A DNA stretch of 63,741 nt from Terrabacter aerolatus. Its GTDB lineage: Bacteria > Actinomycetota > Actinomycetes > Actinomycetales > Dermatophilaceae. Each line of letters begins with the position of its first letter. Position 1 is the stretch's first letter. This document shows positions 40,873 through 48,756 of this stretch, piece by piece. The notes under the pieces are model-generated. The model searched no databases and was not told where the DNA came from. It saw nothing but the letters and a program-made list of their open reading frames with translations. Position numbers and translations under genes: made by a program. The stretch spans positions 1 through 63,741 of the forward strand of contig NZ_BJYX01000022.1 of NCBI RefSeq assembly GCF_007991735.1. The letters run 5' to 3'.

Positions 40873-41802
40873 ATGCGCCTGGGCGTCATCGACATCGGGT
40901 CCAACACGGTCCACCTCCTCGTCGTCGACGCCCACCCCGGCGCGCAGCCGCTCCCGGCGTTCTCGCACAAGACCGAGCTGCGGCTGTCGGAGAGCCTCGG
41001 GGTCGACGGACGCGTCAGCGACGTCACGGCCGACCGACTCGTCGCCTTCATCCACGAGTGCCTCGCGGTGGCCGAGGACCAGGGCGTCGGCGACCTCTTC
41101 GCCTTCGCGACCTCGGCGCTGCGCGAGTCGCCCAACGGCGAGGCCGTCATCGAGCGGGTGCGTGCCGAGACCGGCGTCGAGCTCGAGGCCCTCAGCGGCT
41201 CGGACGAGGCACGCATGACCTTCCTCGCGGTGCGTCGCTGGTTCGGGTGGTCGAGCGGCCGCCTGCTCGTCGTCGACATCGGCGGGGGGTCGCTCGAGCT
41301 CGCGGCCGGCCTCGACGAGGAGCCGGACGTCGCACTCAGCCTGCCGCTCGGCGCCGGACGCCTCACCCGTGAGCACCTGCCCGACGACCCGCCCACCGAG
41401 GCCGCCGCGCGCGAGCTCCGCTCGTTCGTGCGCACCACGCTCGCCGAGCGGGTCCGACCCCTGCTGACGGCCGGGGCGCCGGACCGGGCCGTCGGCACGT
41501 CCAAGACGATGCGGTCGCTGGCCCGGATCGCCGGCGCGGCGCCCCGTGCCGACGGTCCCTTCGTGCCGCGCACCCTGACTCGCGACGACCTGCGCCGGAT
41601 CGTCGCACGGGTCGGACCGCTCGACGCAGCGGCGCGTGCGCACCTGCCCGGGGTCTCCGAGGGCCGCGCCCGCCAGCTGTATGCCGGGGCGCTCGTCGCC
41701 GAGGCCGCCCTCGACCTGCTCCAGGTCGAGCAGCTCGACATCTGCCCCTGGGCGCTGCGCGAGGGCCTCATCCTCCGGCGCCTCGACCACCTCACGTCGT
41801 GA
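40873..41802 (+). CDS. Ppx/GppA-family phosphatase
   Basis: Exopolyphosphatase or pppGpp phosphohydrolase of the sugar kinase/actin fold, 309 aa. It opens [18 protein letters not shown], then has [13 protein letters not shown], the glycine loop [11 protein letters not shown] and G-T-S-K-T-M. It is a short single-unit form without the C-terminal HD domain, as in mycobacterial Ppx1. A sugar isomerase-like gene follows, a common actinobacterial pairing. Confidence 0.9.
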   Translation: MRLGVIDIGSNTVHLLVVDAHPGAQPLPAFSHKTELRLSESLGVDGRVSDVTADRLVAFIHECLAVAEDQGVGDLFAFATSALRESPNGEAVIERVRAETGVELEALSGSDEARMTFLAVRRWFGWSSGRLLVVDIGGGSLELAAGLDEEPDVALSLPLGAGRLTREHLPDDPPTEAAARELRSFVRTTLAERVRPLLTAGAPDRAVGTSKTMRSLARIAGAAPRADGPFVPRTLTRDDLRRIVARVGPLDAAARAHLPGVSEGRARQLYAGALVAEAALDLLQVEQLDICPWALREGLILRRLDHLTS

Positions 41803-41889
41803 GGGCGGCCCGGTCGCCGGCGACCACGCCGTGACCTGCCCCGTGACCCGCCCCGTGGGACGCGCCCGGCGGTGGCGCACAATGGCCGC

Positions 41890-42687
41890 ATGACCATCCG
41901 GGTCGGCCTCTCGACCGCCTCGCTCTATCCCGACAACGCGGCGACGGCCTTCGCCACCGCGGCGCGGCTCGGTTACGACGCGATCGAGGTCATGGTCTGG
42001 ACCGACCCCGTCACACGGGAGGCCGGCGCGCTGCGGGCGTTGTCCGAGCTGCACGGCCTGCCGATCGTCTCGGTGCACGCGCCGACGCTGCTGCTGACCC
42101 AGCGGGTCTGGGGCACCGACCGGTGGGGCAAGGTCGACCGCTCCATCGACCTCGCGCTGGAGGTCGGCGCAGGCACCGTCGTGCTGCACCCGCCGTTCCG
42201 CTGGCAGCGGGAGTATGCCGCGGGGTTCGTCGACGGGGTCGCGCTCCGCGAGCAGGAGTCGGGGATCAGGCTCGCGGTGGAGAACATGTACCCGTGGCGC
42301 ACAGCACGGCGCGAGGTCATGGCCTACCTCCCGCACTGGGACCCGGTGGGCCAGCCCTACGCCAACGTCACCCTCGACCTGTCGCACACGGCGACCGCCG
42401 GCTCGGACGCGCTGGCGATGGCCCAGGCCCTCGGTGACCGTCTCGCGCACCTGCACCTCGCCGACGGGCTGGGGTCGTTCCTCGACGAGCACCTCGTCCC
42501 GGGCCGTGGCGGGCAGCCGTGCGCGGCCGTGCTCGAGCACGTGGCCGACAGCGGCTGGCAGGGTGACGTCGTCGTCGAGGTCTCGACCCGCAAGGTCGGC
42601 CGCGAGCAGCGTGAGGTCGACCTCGCCGAGGCGCTGGCCTTCGCCCGGCTCGCGCTCGTCCCGACCCGCGGAGCCAGCCGCATCTGA
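41890..42687 (+). CDS. Sugar-phosphate isomerase/epimerase-like TIM barrel
   Basis: A 265-aa protein of the xylose isomerase-like superfamily (AP endonuclease 2 fold). I-R-V-G-L-S-T-A-S-L-Y-P begins the barrel. Metal ligands are likely in V-S-V-H-A-P, V-L-H-P-P-F, A-V-E-N-M-Y, L-D-L-S-H and H-L-A-D-G. It may act on a sugar or inositol compound, but the substrate is not known. ATG 41890 is preferred over an earlier in-frame ATG at 41872. It ends just before a long hairpin. Confidence 0.83.
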   Translation: MTIRVGLSTASLYPDNAATAFATAARLGYDAIEVMVWTDPVTREAGALRALSELHGLPIVSVHAPTLLLTQRVWGTDRWGKVDRSIDLALEVGAGTVVLHPPFRWQREYAAGFVDGVALREQESGIRLAVENMYPWRTARREVMAYLPHWDPVGQPYANVTLDLSHTATAGSDALAMAQALGDRLAHLHLADGLGSFLDEHLVPGRGGQPCAAVLEHVADSGWQGDVVVEVSTRKVGREQREVDLAEALAFARLALVPTRGASRI

Positions 42688-42689
42688 CC

Positions 42690-42760
42690 GCAACACACCG
42701 AGCAGGTCGCAACTCACCGGCATCCGATCCCGGTGGGCCGGCACCTGCTCGGTGTGTTGC
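42690..42760. terminator. 18-bp stem, long-loop bidirectional terminator
   Basis: Arms GCAACACACCGAGCAGGT (42690-42707) and ACCTGCTCGGTGTGTTGC (42743-42760) pair perfectly. The 35-nt loop contains a nested CACCGG...CCGGTG pair. It lies between the convergent isomerase and SDR genes. Confidence 0.8.
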
Positions 42761-42765
42761 CGGGG

Positions 42766-43539
42766 TCAGGCGGTGGTGGGGCGCCAGCCGCGGGGGCGGA
42801 CCGAGATCATGTCGACGCTCGCGTCGGGGGCGGCGTCGATGGCCAGGCGAGCGGCGCGCACGACCGAGGCCACGTCGAGGTAGGCGCCGGCGTCGTACTC
42901 CGCCCCCTCGAACTCGACGAGCTCGCGCTGCATGTCGGTGTCGACCCGGCCCGGGTGCAGCGACGTGACACGGACCCCGTGCTCGCGCTCCTCCTGCCGC
43001 AACGCGTCGCTGAGCGCCCGGAGCGCGAACTTCGACGCGCAGTAGGCGCCGGAGGCGGGCGTCGCGGTCAGGCCCGACCCGGAGTTGACGGTGATGACGA
43101 GCCCGTGGGCGGCGCGCAACGCCGGCAGCAGGGCCCTGGTCACGGCGGCGACCGCCACGACGTTGACGGTCATCGAGTCGGCCCAGTCGCCGACCGGGGA
43201 CTCGGCCACGGTGCCGTTGCGCAGGACTCCGGCCGAGTGGACGAGCACGTCGACCCGGTGCAGACGGGGCACGAGCGCATCCAGGGCGCTCGCGAGCGAC
43301 CCGCCGGCCGAGCAGTCGGCGAGGTCGGCGACGAGCCCCTCGGCTGACGGGAACGACGCGACGACCTCGGCCACCGACTCCGGACTGCGTCCCCCGATGA
43401 CGAGGTGGTGGGTGTCCGCGAGGTCGCGGGCGACGGCGAGCCCGATGCCCCGCGTCCCGCCCGTGACGACGGCGACCGGCCGGTCACCACCCGTCGAGGT
43501 GGAGGGTGAGGCCGGCGAGGAGGGGGAGGCGGAGGTCAT
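42766..43539 (-). CDS. Short-chain dehydrogenase/reductase
   Basis: An NAD(P)-dependent oxidoreductase of 257 aa. After a Ser/Pro-rich leader it has the cofactor motif V-T-G-G-T-R-G-I-G-L at about 27-36, a catalytic Ser in V-N-S-G-S-G, and Y-C-A-S-K (Y-x-x-x-K) at about 166. H-P-G-R-V-D-T-D-M follows. The substrate is unknown. It starts 37 bp after the acetyl-CoA hydrolase stop on the same strand, with a CGGCATA motif between. Confidence 0.88.
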   Translation of the reverse strand: MTSASPSSPASPSTSTGGDRPVAVVTGGTRGIGLAVARDLADTHHLVIGGRSPESVAEVVASFPSAEGLVADLADCSAGGSLASALDALVPRLHRVDVLVHSAGVLRNGTVAESPVGDWADSMTVNVVAVAAVTRALLPALRAAHGLVITVNSGSGLTATPASGAYCASKFALRALSDALRQEEREHGVRVTSLHPGRVDTDMQRELVEFEGAEYDAGAYLDVASVVRAARLAIDAAPDASVDMISVRPRGWRPTTA

Positions 43540-43576
43540 GCGGTCACCCTACGAGCCGGACGGCATACGCCCTCGG

Positions 43577-44803
43577 TCAGGCGAGGCCGAGGCCGTGCGC
43601 CTCCTCCCACAGGTCGTCGCGGACCCGCGGGTGCGCGCACTCCTCGATGATGTCGCGGCACTGGTCCTTCTCGCTGCGGCCCCAGAGCGGAGCGACGCCG
43701 TGCTCCGTGACGATGGCGCTCTGCTGGAAGCTCGTGACGGGCTCGTCGAGCAGCGGCACGATCGTCGACACGTCCGCCTTCGGGTGCCACGACCGCAGTG
43801 CGATGAACGACTGGCCGCCGGGGGAGTGCAGGGCACCGACGATGAAGTCGGTCTGGCCGCCGAAGCCGGAGTGGATGCGGGCGCTGATGCGTGAGGCGTT
43901 GGCCTGTCCGAAGAGGTCGACCTCGAGCGCCGTGTTGACCGAGGTCATCTGCCGCTGCGAGGCGATGAGGCCCGGGTCGTTCGTCTTCTCGGTGCGCATC
44001 ATCCGGACGCGCGGGTTGCCGTCGAGCCACGCGTAGAGGGCGGGCGAGCCGAAGCTGAACGACGTGACGAGCGGGTGGTCCGGGTCGAGCGCGCCCGCCT
44101 CGTCGAGGGCGAGGACGCCGTCGGAGAACATCTCGGTCCACATGCGCAGTCCGCGTCGGGACGTGAGCCCCGCGAGGGTCGCGTCCGGCACCGCTCCGAT
44201 GCCGAGCTGCATCGTCGCGCCGTCCTTGACCATGGCCGCGACGCGCTCGCCGATGACCTGGCTCTCGGGGTCGGGCGGCAGGGCCGCGTGCGACGCCATC
44301 GGGGAGTCGACCTCGACGACGAGGTCGATCTGCTCGAGGGGCACCTCGGCGTCGCCGAACGTGTAGGGCATCTGCGGGTTGACCACCGCGACGACGAGCC
44401 CGCCGCGCGCCCGGCACGCCTCGAGCGCCGCCGGCAGCACGTTGACCTCGAGGCCCATGCTCACCTGGCCGTGCCGCGGCGGCGCGCAGTGCAGGAGCAC
44501 CGCGTCGGGCGGCAGGGCGCGGGCGAAGAGGAGCGGGACGAGGGACAGGCGCGAGGGCACGTAGCGCAGCCGCGGGTGACGACGCATCCCCGGTCCGACG
44601 AAGCACGTCTCGACGGTCACGCCCTCGCGCGTGGGCAGTCCCGCCGGTGCGTTGAGCGCGTGCAGCACGTAGGTCGGCTGGGCCTCGTCGAGCGCGCGCA
44701 CCGCCTCCCACGGCACGGCCATGTTGCCGCTGACGACGACTCGAGGGTTCTCGGGAAGTGTCCGCAGGCGCTGGGTGAGCTCGTCGATCGTCGCCGTCCG
44801 CAC
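43577..44803 (-). CDS. Acetyl-CoA hydrolase/transferase family protein
   Basis: CoA transferase or hydrolase of the 4-hydroxybutyrate CoA-transferase type, 408 aa. V-V-S-G-N-M-A-V-P-W opens the first domain. The glycine-rich G-I-G-A-V-P-D-A-T-L, the likely catalytic Glu region W-T-E-M-F-S-D-G and G-F-G-G-Q-T-D-F-I-V-G-A (about 315-326) are all present. It moves CoA between acetate and other acids, or cleaves acetyl-CoA; which one is not decidable here. GTG start. Confidence 0.87.
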   Translation of the reverse strand: MRTATIDELTQRLRTLPENPRVVVSGNMAVPWEAVRALDEAQPTYVLHALNAPAGLPTREGVTVETCFVGPGMRRHPRLRYVPSRLSLVPLLFARALPPDAVLLHCAPPRHGQVSMGLEVNVLPAALEACRARGGLVVAVVNPQMPYTFGDAEVPLEQIDLVVEVDSPMASHAALPPDPESQVIGERVAAMVKDGATMQLGIGAVPDATLAGLTSRRGLRMWTEMFSDGVLALDEAGALDPDHPLVTSFSFGSPALYAWLDGNPRVRMMRTEKTNDPGLIASQRQMTSVNTALEVDLFGQANASRISARIHSGFGGQTDFIVGALHSPGGQSFIALRSWHPKADVSTIVPLLDEPVTSFQQSAIVTEHGVAPLWGRSEKDQCRDIIEECAHPRVRDDLWEEAHGLGLA

Positions 44804-44898
44804 GCCTTCATCCTCGCGCAGCGGGTGCCCGGAAGAGGGCGTATGCCGTCAACGTGACCTACGTCGCGAGGCGTGGCCGCGAGAGGCGCCGGTTCTCG

Positions 44899-45894
44899 TC
44901 AGCTGGCCTTCTTGGTGGCTGCCTTCTTCGTCGAGGCCTTGGCCGTCGTCTTCTTGACCGCCGTCTTCTTCGTCGCCGTCGTCTTCTTCGCGGCGGACTT
45001 CGTCGTCGCCTTCTTCGCGGCGGGCCTCGAGGCGGACGTGGCGGAGGAGTCGTCGTCCGAGGCGTCGGACGAGCCGGCAGAAACAGACGAACCGGACGAA
45101 CCGGGCGCACCGCCGGTCCTGGCGGCCTTGGCCTTGTCGACGCTGCGCTGCAGGGCAGCGAGCAGGTCGACGACCTCGGTCTCCTCACCCTTGGCCTCGG
45201 GCGTCTCGGTGATGTCGCCGCCCTCGATCTTCGTCGCGACGAGCTGGGTCACCGCCTCGGCGTAGTCGTCCTCGAACTCCTCGGGCTCGTAGTCGCCTGA
45301 CAGGGAGTCGACGAGCGAGCTCGCCATGGCGAGCTCCTTGGCCGTCGCGTGCGTCTCCTCCGAGAGCGACTCGAACTCGGGAGCGCGCACCTCGTCGGCC
45401 CAGAGCAGCGTCTGGAGCACGATGACGCCGTCGCGCACCCGGAGCACTGCCAGGGTCATGCGGGTGCGCACCGAGACGGTGACGAGCGCCATCCGGTCGG
45501 CCTTCTCGAGGGCGTCGCGGAGCAGGACGTAGGGCTTGAGACCGGTCTTGTCCGGCTCGAGGTAGTAGCTCTTGTCGAAGAGCAGCGGGTCGATCTGCTC
45601 CGAGGGCACGAACTTCTCGATCGAGATCTCCTTCGTCGACCGCGTCGGGAGGCTCTTGAGGTCCTCGTCGGTCAGCACGACCATCTGGCCGTCGGCGGCC
45701 TCGTATCCCTTGGCGATGTCGGAGTAGGGCACCTCCTCGCCGTCGATGGAGCAGACGCGCTGGTACTTGATGCGGCCGCCGTCCTTCTCGTGGACCTGCC
45801 GGAACTGCACGTCGTGGTTCTCCGTCGCCGAGAAGAGTCGGACCGGCACATTGACGAGGCCGAACGACACGGCGCCTTTCCAGATGGCTCGCAT
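44899..45894 (-). CDS. ku: Ku protein of bacterial non-homologous end joining
   Basis: Binds broken DNA ends and recruits LigD. The 331-aa protein starts M-R-A-I-W-K-G-A-V-S-F-G-L-V-N-V-P-V and has the Ku core to about 255. A Ser/Asp-rich linker (about 268-287) leads to a Lys/Ala-rich tail (K-K-A-T-T-K-S-A-A-K-K repeats to the end), as in mycobacterial and Streptomyces Ku, where the tail aids DNA binding. It diverges from the ligase gene with only 18 bp between the two ATGs. No ribosome site fits in that gap, so the messages may be leaderless or start within the facing gene. Confidence 0.95.
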   Translation of the reverse strand: MRAIWKGAVSFGLVNVPVRLFSATENHDVQFRQVHEKDGGRIKYQRVCSIDGEEVPYSDIAKGYEAADGQMVVLTDEDLKSLPTRSTKEISIEKFVPSEQIDPLLFDKSYYLEPDKTGLKPYVLLRDALEKADRMALVTVSVRTRMTLAVLRVRDGVIVLQTLLWADEVRAPEFESLSEETHATAKELAMASSLVDSLSGDYEPEEFEDDYAEAVTQLVATKIEGGDITETPEAKGEETEVVDLLAALQRSVDKAKAARTGGAPGSSGSSVSAGSSDASDDDSSATSASRPAAKKATTKSAAKKTTATKKTAVKKTTAKASTKKAATKKAS

Positions 45895-45917
45895 GGGAAC
45901 AAGAATGCACCCATGCG
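45890..45917. promoter_or_regulatory. Inverted repeat spanning both ku and ligase start codons
   Basis: CGCATGGG (45890-45897) and CCCATGCG (45910-45917) are perfect 8-bp arms around 12 bp. Each arm contains the start codon of one of the two divergent genes. Confidence 0.55.
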
Positions 45918-46872
45918 CCCCATGCTCGCGACGGCTACGACGACCATTCCGGTCGGCGACCGCTGGCAGCACGAGGTGAAGTGGGACGGCATGCGGGTGC
46001 TGGCAGACGTCGTGGACGGCGAGCTGCGCCTCTTCTCCCGCACCGAACGCGACGTCACGGTGGCCTTTCCCGAGCTGCGGGGGCTCGCCGACGAGTACGC
46101 CGACATGCTCCTCGACGGCGAGATCGTCTCGATGCGCGACGGCGTGCCGTCGTTCGCGGCGATGGCCGAGCGCTTCCACGTCACCGACGCCCGGCGGGCG
46201 GCGATGCTCGCCGAGGCCGCGCCCGTCACCCTCATGACCTTCGACCTGCTGCGCCTCTACGGCGTCGAGCTGCTGTCGCGCGCCTGGACCGACCGCCGCG
46301 CGACGCTCGAACGACTCGAGCTCGCCGCACCCCGGTGGCAGACGCCCCCGACCTTCTCCGACGGCGTGACGCTGCACGCCGCGACCAAGGAGCAGGGCCT
46401 CGAGGGCATCGTGTCCAAGCGCACGGACTCGGTCTACGTGCCCGGACTCCGGTCGCCGCACTGGCTGAAGTCGCCCCACCGCGGCACCGTCTCGGTCGTC
46501 ATCGGCGGCTGGCGTCCGGAGTCGACCGGCACCGTCTCGCGCCGCCTCGGCGCGGTGCTCGTCGGCGTCCCCGGCCCCGGCGGGTTGCGCTACCTCGGCC
46601 GTGTCGGGTCGGGGCTCGCGGGCAAGACCGGACAGGCCCTGATGCGCGACCTCGAGTCCCTCACATCGGCCGAATCCCCTTTTGCCACCGACGTTCCCGC
46701 GGAAGACTCGTCCGGTGCCACCTGGGTGCACCCGGTGCTCGTCGCCGACGTGCAGTCGCTGGGACTCAGCGGGCAGGGCAAGCTGCGCCAACCGGCATAC
46801 AAGGGCCTGCGCGGTGACCTCACCGCCGTCGACGTGGACAGCGACGTCGACGACCACGGGGACGGTGAATGA
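45913..46872 (+). CDS. ATP-dependent DNA ligase, stand-alone LigD ligase domain
   Basis: Seals ends in Ku-dependent repair. The 319-aa protein has adenylation motif I E-V-K-W-D-G-M-R with Lys23 as nucleophile, L-D-G-E-I-V (motif III), F-D-L-L-R-L-Y, and G-I-V-S-K-R-T-D-S-V-Y (motif IV). The OB-fold domain follows with V-V-I-G-G-W-R-P and W-V-H-P-V-L-V-A-D-V. Many bacteria fuse ligase, polymerase and phosphoesterase in one LigD; here ligase and polymerase are separate, with an ATGA overlap. The frame is open upstream through ku, but that part is antisense shadow. Confidence 0.92.
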   Translation: MRPMLATATTTIPVGDRWQHEVKWDGMRVLADVVDGELRLFSRTERDVTVAFPELRGLADEYADMLLDGEIVSMRDGVPSFAAMAERFHVTDARRAAMLAEAAPVTLMTFDLLRLYGVELLSRAWTDRRATLERLELAAPRWQTPPTFSDGVTLHAATKEQGLEGIVSKRTDSVYVPGLRSPHWLKSPHRGTVSVVIGGWRPESTGTVSRRLGAVLVGVPGPGGLRYLGRVGSGLAGKTGQALMRDLESLTSAESPFATDVPAEDSSGATWVHPVLVADVQSLGLSGQGKLRQPAYKGLRGDLTAVDVDSDVDDHGDGE

Positions 46873-47756
46873 TGCCCTACGAGGCCACCAAGGTCACCGT
46901 CGAGGTCGACGGCCGACGGATGAGGCTGTCGAGCCTCGAGAAGGTGATGTACCCCCGGACCGGCACGACCAAGGCCCAGGTGCTCGACTACTACGCGCGC
47001 ATCGCCCCGGTGATGCTGCCGCACCTGCGCGACCGCGCCGTCACGCGAATCCGCTTCCCGCACGGGGTCGGTGACATGCAGTTCTTCGAGAAGAACATCC
47101 CCGCCGGCACCCCGTCGTGGATCCGGAGAGCCGGACGAGACCCCGTGTTCCCCCTCATCGACGACCTCGCCGGGCTCACCTACTTCGCCAACCTCAACTC
47201 CCTCGAGCTGCACGTGCACCAGTGGCGCTACGAGGGGGAGGGCCGCGACGCGGAGGCGCGGGGTCCCGACCGGCTCGTCATCGACCTCGACCCCGGGCCC
47301 GGCACGGGCCTGCACGAGTGCGCCCGCGTCGCGCTCATCGTGCGCGACCGGCTCGGCGGCATCGGCCTCGACACCCTTCCGGTGACGAGCGGCAGCAAGG
47401 GACTCCAGCTGTATGCCGCGCTGCCCGGAGCGCACACGAGCGACGAGATCCGCGACACGGTCCAGCAGCTCGCGCAGGAGCTGACCAAGGCCCATCCCGA
47501 CCTCGTCGTGTGGAAGATGGCCAAGGAGCTGCGGCCCGGCAAGATCTTCCTCGACTGGAGCCAGAACGTCGCGGCCAAGACCACCGTGTGCCCCTACTCC
47601 CTGCGCGGCCGCGAGAGCCCGACCGTCGCGGCACCGCGCTCGTGGGACGAGATCGAGGCAGGAGCGGACGGGGGCGAGCTGACCCAGCTGACCGCGGACG
47701 AGGTGCTCGAGCGCGTCGCGCGCGACGGCGATCTCGCCGCAGCGATCACTGGTTGA
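46869..47756 (+). CDS. LigD-type DNA polymerase/primase domain, stand-alone
   Basis: Fills gaps at joined ends; an AEP-family (PrimPol) polymerase of 295 aa. L-S-S-L-E-K-V-M-Y-P-R-T-G-T-T-K near the start, H-V-H-Q-W, the metal-binding Asp pair in V-I-D-L-D-P-G-P-G (about 137-145), S-G-S-K-G-L-Q-L-Y (about 177) and L-D-W-S-Q-N are intact, so it should be active. The start overlaps the ligase stop. No phosphoesterase domain is found in this operon. Confidence 0.92.
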   Translation: MMPYEATKVTVEVDGRRMRLSSLEKVMYPRTGTTKAQVLDYYARIAPVMLPHLRDRAVTRIRFPHGVGDMQFFEKNIPAGTPSWIRRAGRDPVFPLIDDLAGLTYFANLNSLELHVHQWRYEGEGRDAEARGPDRLVIDLDPGPGTGLHECARVALIVRDRLGGIGLDTLPVTSGSKGLQLYAALPGAHTSDEIRDTVQQLAQELTKAHPDLVVWKMAKELRPGKIFLDWSQNVAAKTTVCPYSLRGRESPTVAAPRSWDEIEAGADGGELTQLTADEVLERVARDGDLAAAITG

Positions 47757-47781
47757 GCCGCGCGCCACCGGGTAGGGGGCG

Positions 47782-47820
47782 CGAGAGGGCCCGGCACCTG
47801 TGGTGTGCCGGGCCCTCTCG
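47782..47820. terminator. 16-bp stem terminator between ligD-pol and lsr2
   Basis: Arms CGAGAGGGCCCGGCAC (47782-47797) and GTGCCGGGCCCTCTCG (47805-47820) pair perfectly with a 7-nt loop. The genes on either side are convergent. Confidence 0.85.
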
Positions 47821-47839
47821 TCGGTCGTGACCGGTTCGG

Positions 47840-48172
47840 TCAGTGCGCCTTGTCGTAGGCCGCCTGGACGTCGGCCGAGATGCGGCCGCGGTCCGAGACG
47901 TCGTGACCGTTGGCCCGGGCCCACTCGCGCACGGCCGCGAGGTCGGTGCGCTTCGCCGCACCGGCACCCGCACGACGACGCGACGAGGCCTTGGCCGTGC
48001 CCGCGCGGCGGGCATGTCCCGTCCACGTCGCGAGGTCGTCGCGAAGCTTGCGGGCATTCTTGTCGGACAGGTCGATTTCGTACGTGACGCCATCAAGGGC
48101 GAATGTCACCGTTTCGGCGGCATCTCCACCATCGATGTCATCGATCAACACCACTTCGACACGCTGAGCCAT
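47840..48172 (-). CDS. lsr2: Lsr2 nucleoid-associated xenogeneic silencer
   Basis: Binds the minor groove of AT-rich DNA and represses foreign genes in actinobacteria. The 110-aa protein has the dimerisation domain at 1-60 ([12 protein letters not shown], then [13 protein letters not shown]) and the DNA-binding domain at about 75-110. R-A-N-G-H at about 86-90 contains the expected R-G-R-like hook region (here R[12 protein letters not shown]). It starts ATG with GGAGAAAA upstream. The leader is distinctly AT-richer than the window, a likely autoregulatory target. Confidence 0.94.
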   Translation of the reverse strand: MAQRVEVVLIDDIDGGDAAETVTFALDGVTYEIDLSDKNARKLRDDLATWTGHARRAGTAKASSRRRAGAGAAKRTDLAAVREWARANGHDVSDRGRISADVQAAYDKAH

Positions 48173-48330
48173 TTTTCTCCATCTGCAATTCGGTGTGGGA
48201 GGGGTAATCCGCGAATGCGTGACCCGCGGGCAGTATCAATTTAGCGCCCTGCGGCTCTGAATGCATTTCCATCCAAAACAATGGCGCCCGGACGATATTT
48301 CCGGTGTCGGATCGTGACCTCTGAGGGGAT
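48173..48330 (-). promoter_or_regulatory. lsr2: AT-rich leader and promoter region of lsr2
   Basis: About 150 bp at roughly half GC, against over 70% around it, with runs such as CAATTTAG and CCAAAACAATGG. No ORF is supported. On the minus strand TTGATA (around 48239) could be a -35 element, but I cannot fix a -10. It is a probable self-binding region for Lsr2. The rest, to 48426, shows nothing. Confidence 0.5.
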
Positions 48331-48426
48331 TGCCGATAAAGGCCTCGGGGGCGTTGACGGCTAACGCCGAGATGCCCGTTCGACAAGGCCTCGTGCGGGT
48401 CTCGTCAGGGCGTTGCGCGGGTGTCG

Positions 48427-48684
48427 TCAGGGGGCGGAGGGGCTGCTCGGAGAGCCGGCGGTGTCAGCGGTGTCAGCGGTGTCGGCGGCATCCGGAGTGC
48501 CCGGGGCAGCGGAGGCGCTCTGGCGCGCGGTGCTGGCGCGCCGGTCGTGCTGGGCCTCCCACTGCGCCTGGGCGAGGCGCTCACGACGGTCGCCCTCGAG
48601 GATGCTCTTGATGACGAAGTAGAAGAGCGTGCCGACGCCCACCGTGGGCACGATGGCGAGCACGTAGGGCAGAACCGATTCCAT
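48427..48684 (-). CDS. Small membrane protein with an Ala-Asp-Thr repeat tail, 85 aa
   Basis: The N-terminus has one membrane helix (V-L-P-Y-V-L-A-I-V-P-T-V-G-V-G, continuing to F-V-I). A basic, charged stretch (G-D-R-R-E-R-L-A-Q-A-Q-W-E-A-Q) follows, and the tail is disordered with A-D-T repeats from 9-nt repeats at about 48460-48495. Similar short membrane proteins sit beside radA in related actinobacteria; the function is unknown. It is divergent from radA by 72 bp. Confidence 0.72.
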   Translation of the reverse strand: MESVLPYVLAIVPTVGVGTLFYFVIKSILEGDRRERLAQAQWEAQHDRRASTARQSASAAPGTPDAADTADTADTAGSPSSPSAP

Positions 48685-48756
48685 GGCGCCATTTTCTCAC
48701 GCCGTCCCGGCAGGCCACTCCGGGCGCTGTCGCACGCGCGCCGTACGGTCGTGCCC

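Noticed and set aside
45349-45912. N-terminal extension of the ligase frame across ku
   Set aside because: It is antisense to ku and lacks homology. The conserved ligase sequence begins M-R-P-M-L-A-T at 45913.
46860-46880. Possible frameshift breaking a fused LigD
   Set aside because: Both parts have complete domains and a standard ATGA stop-start overlap, so two genes are more likely than a broken fusion.
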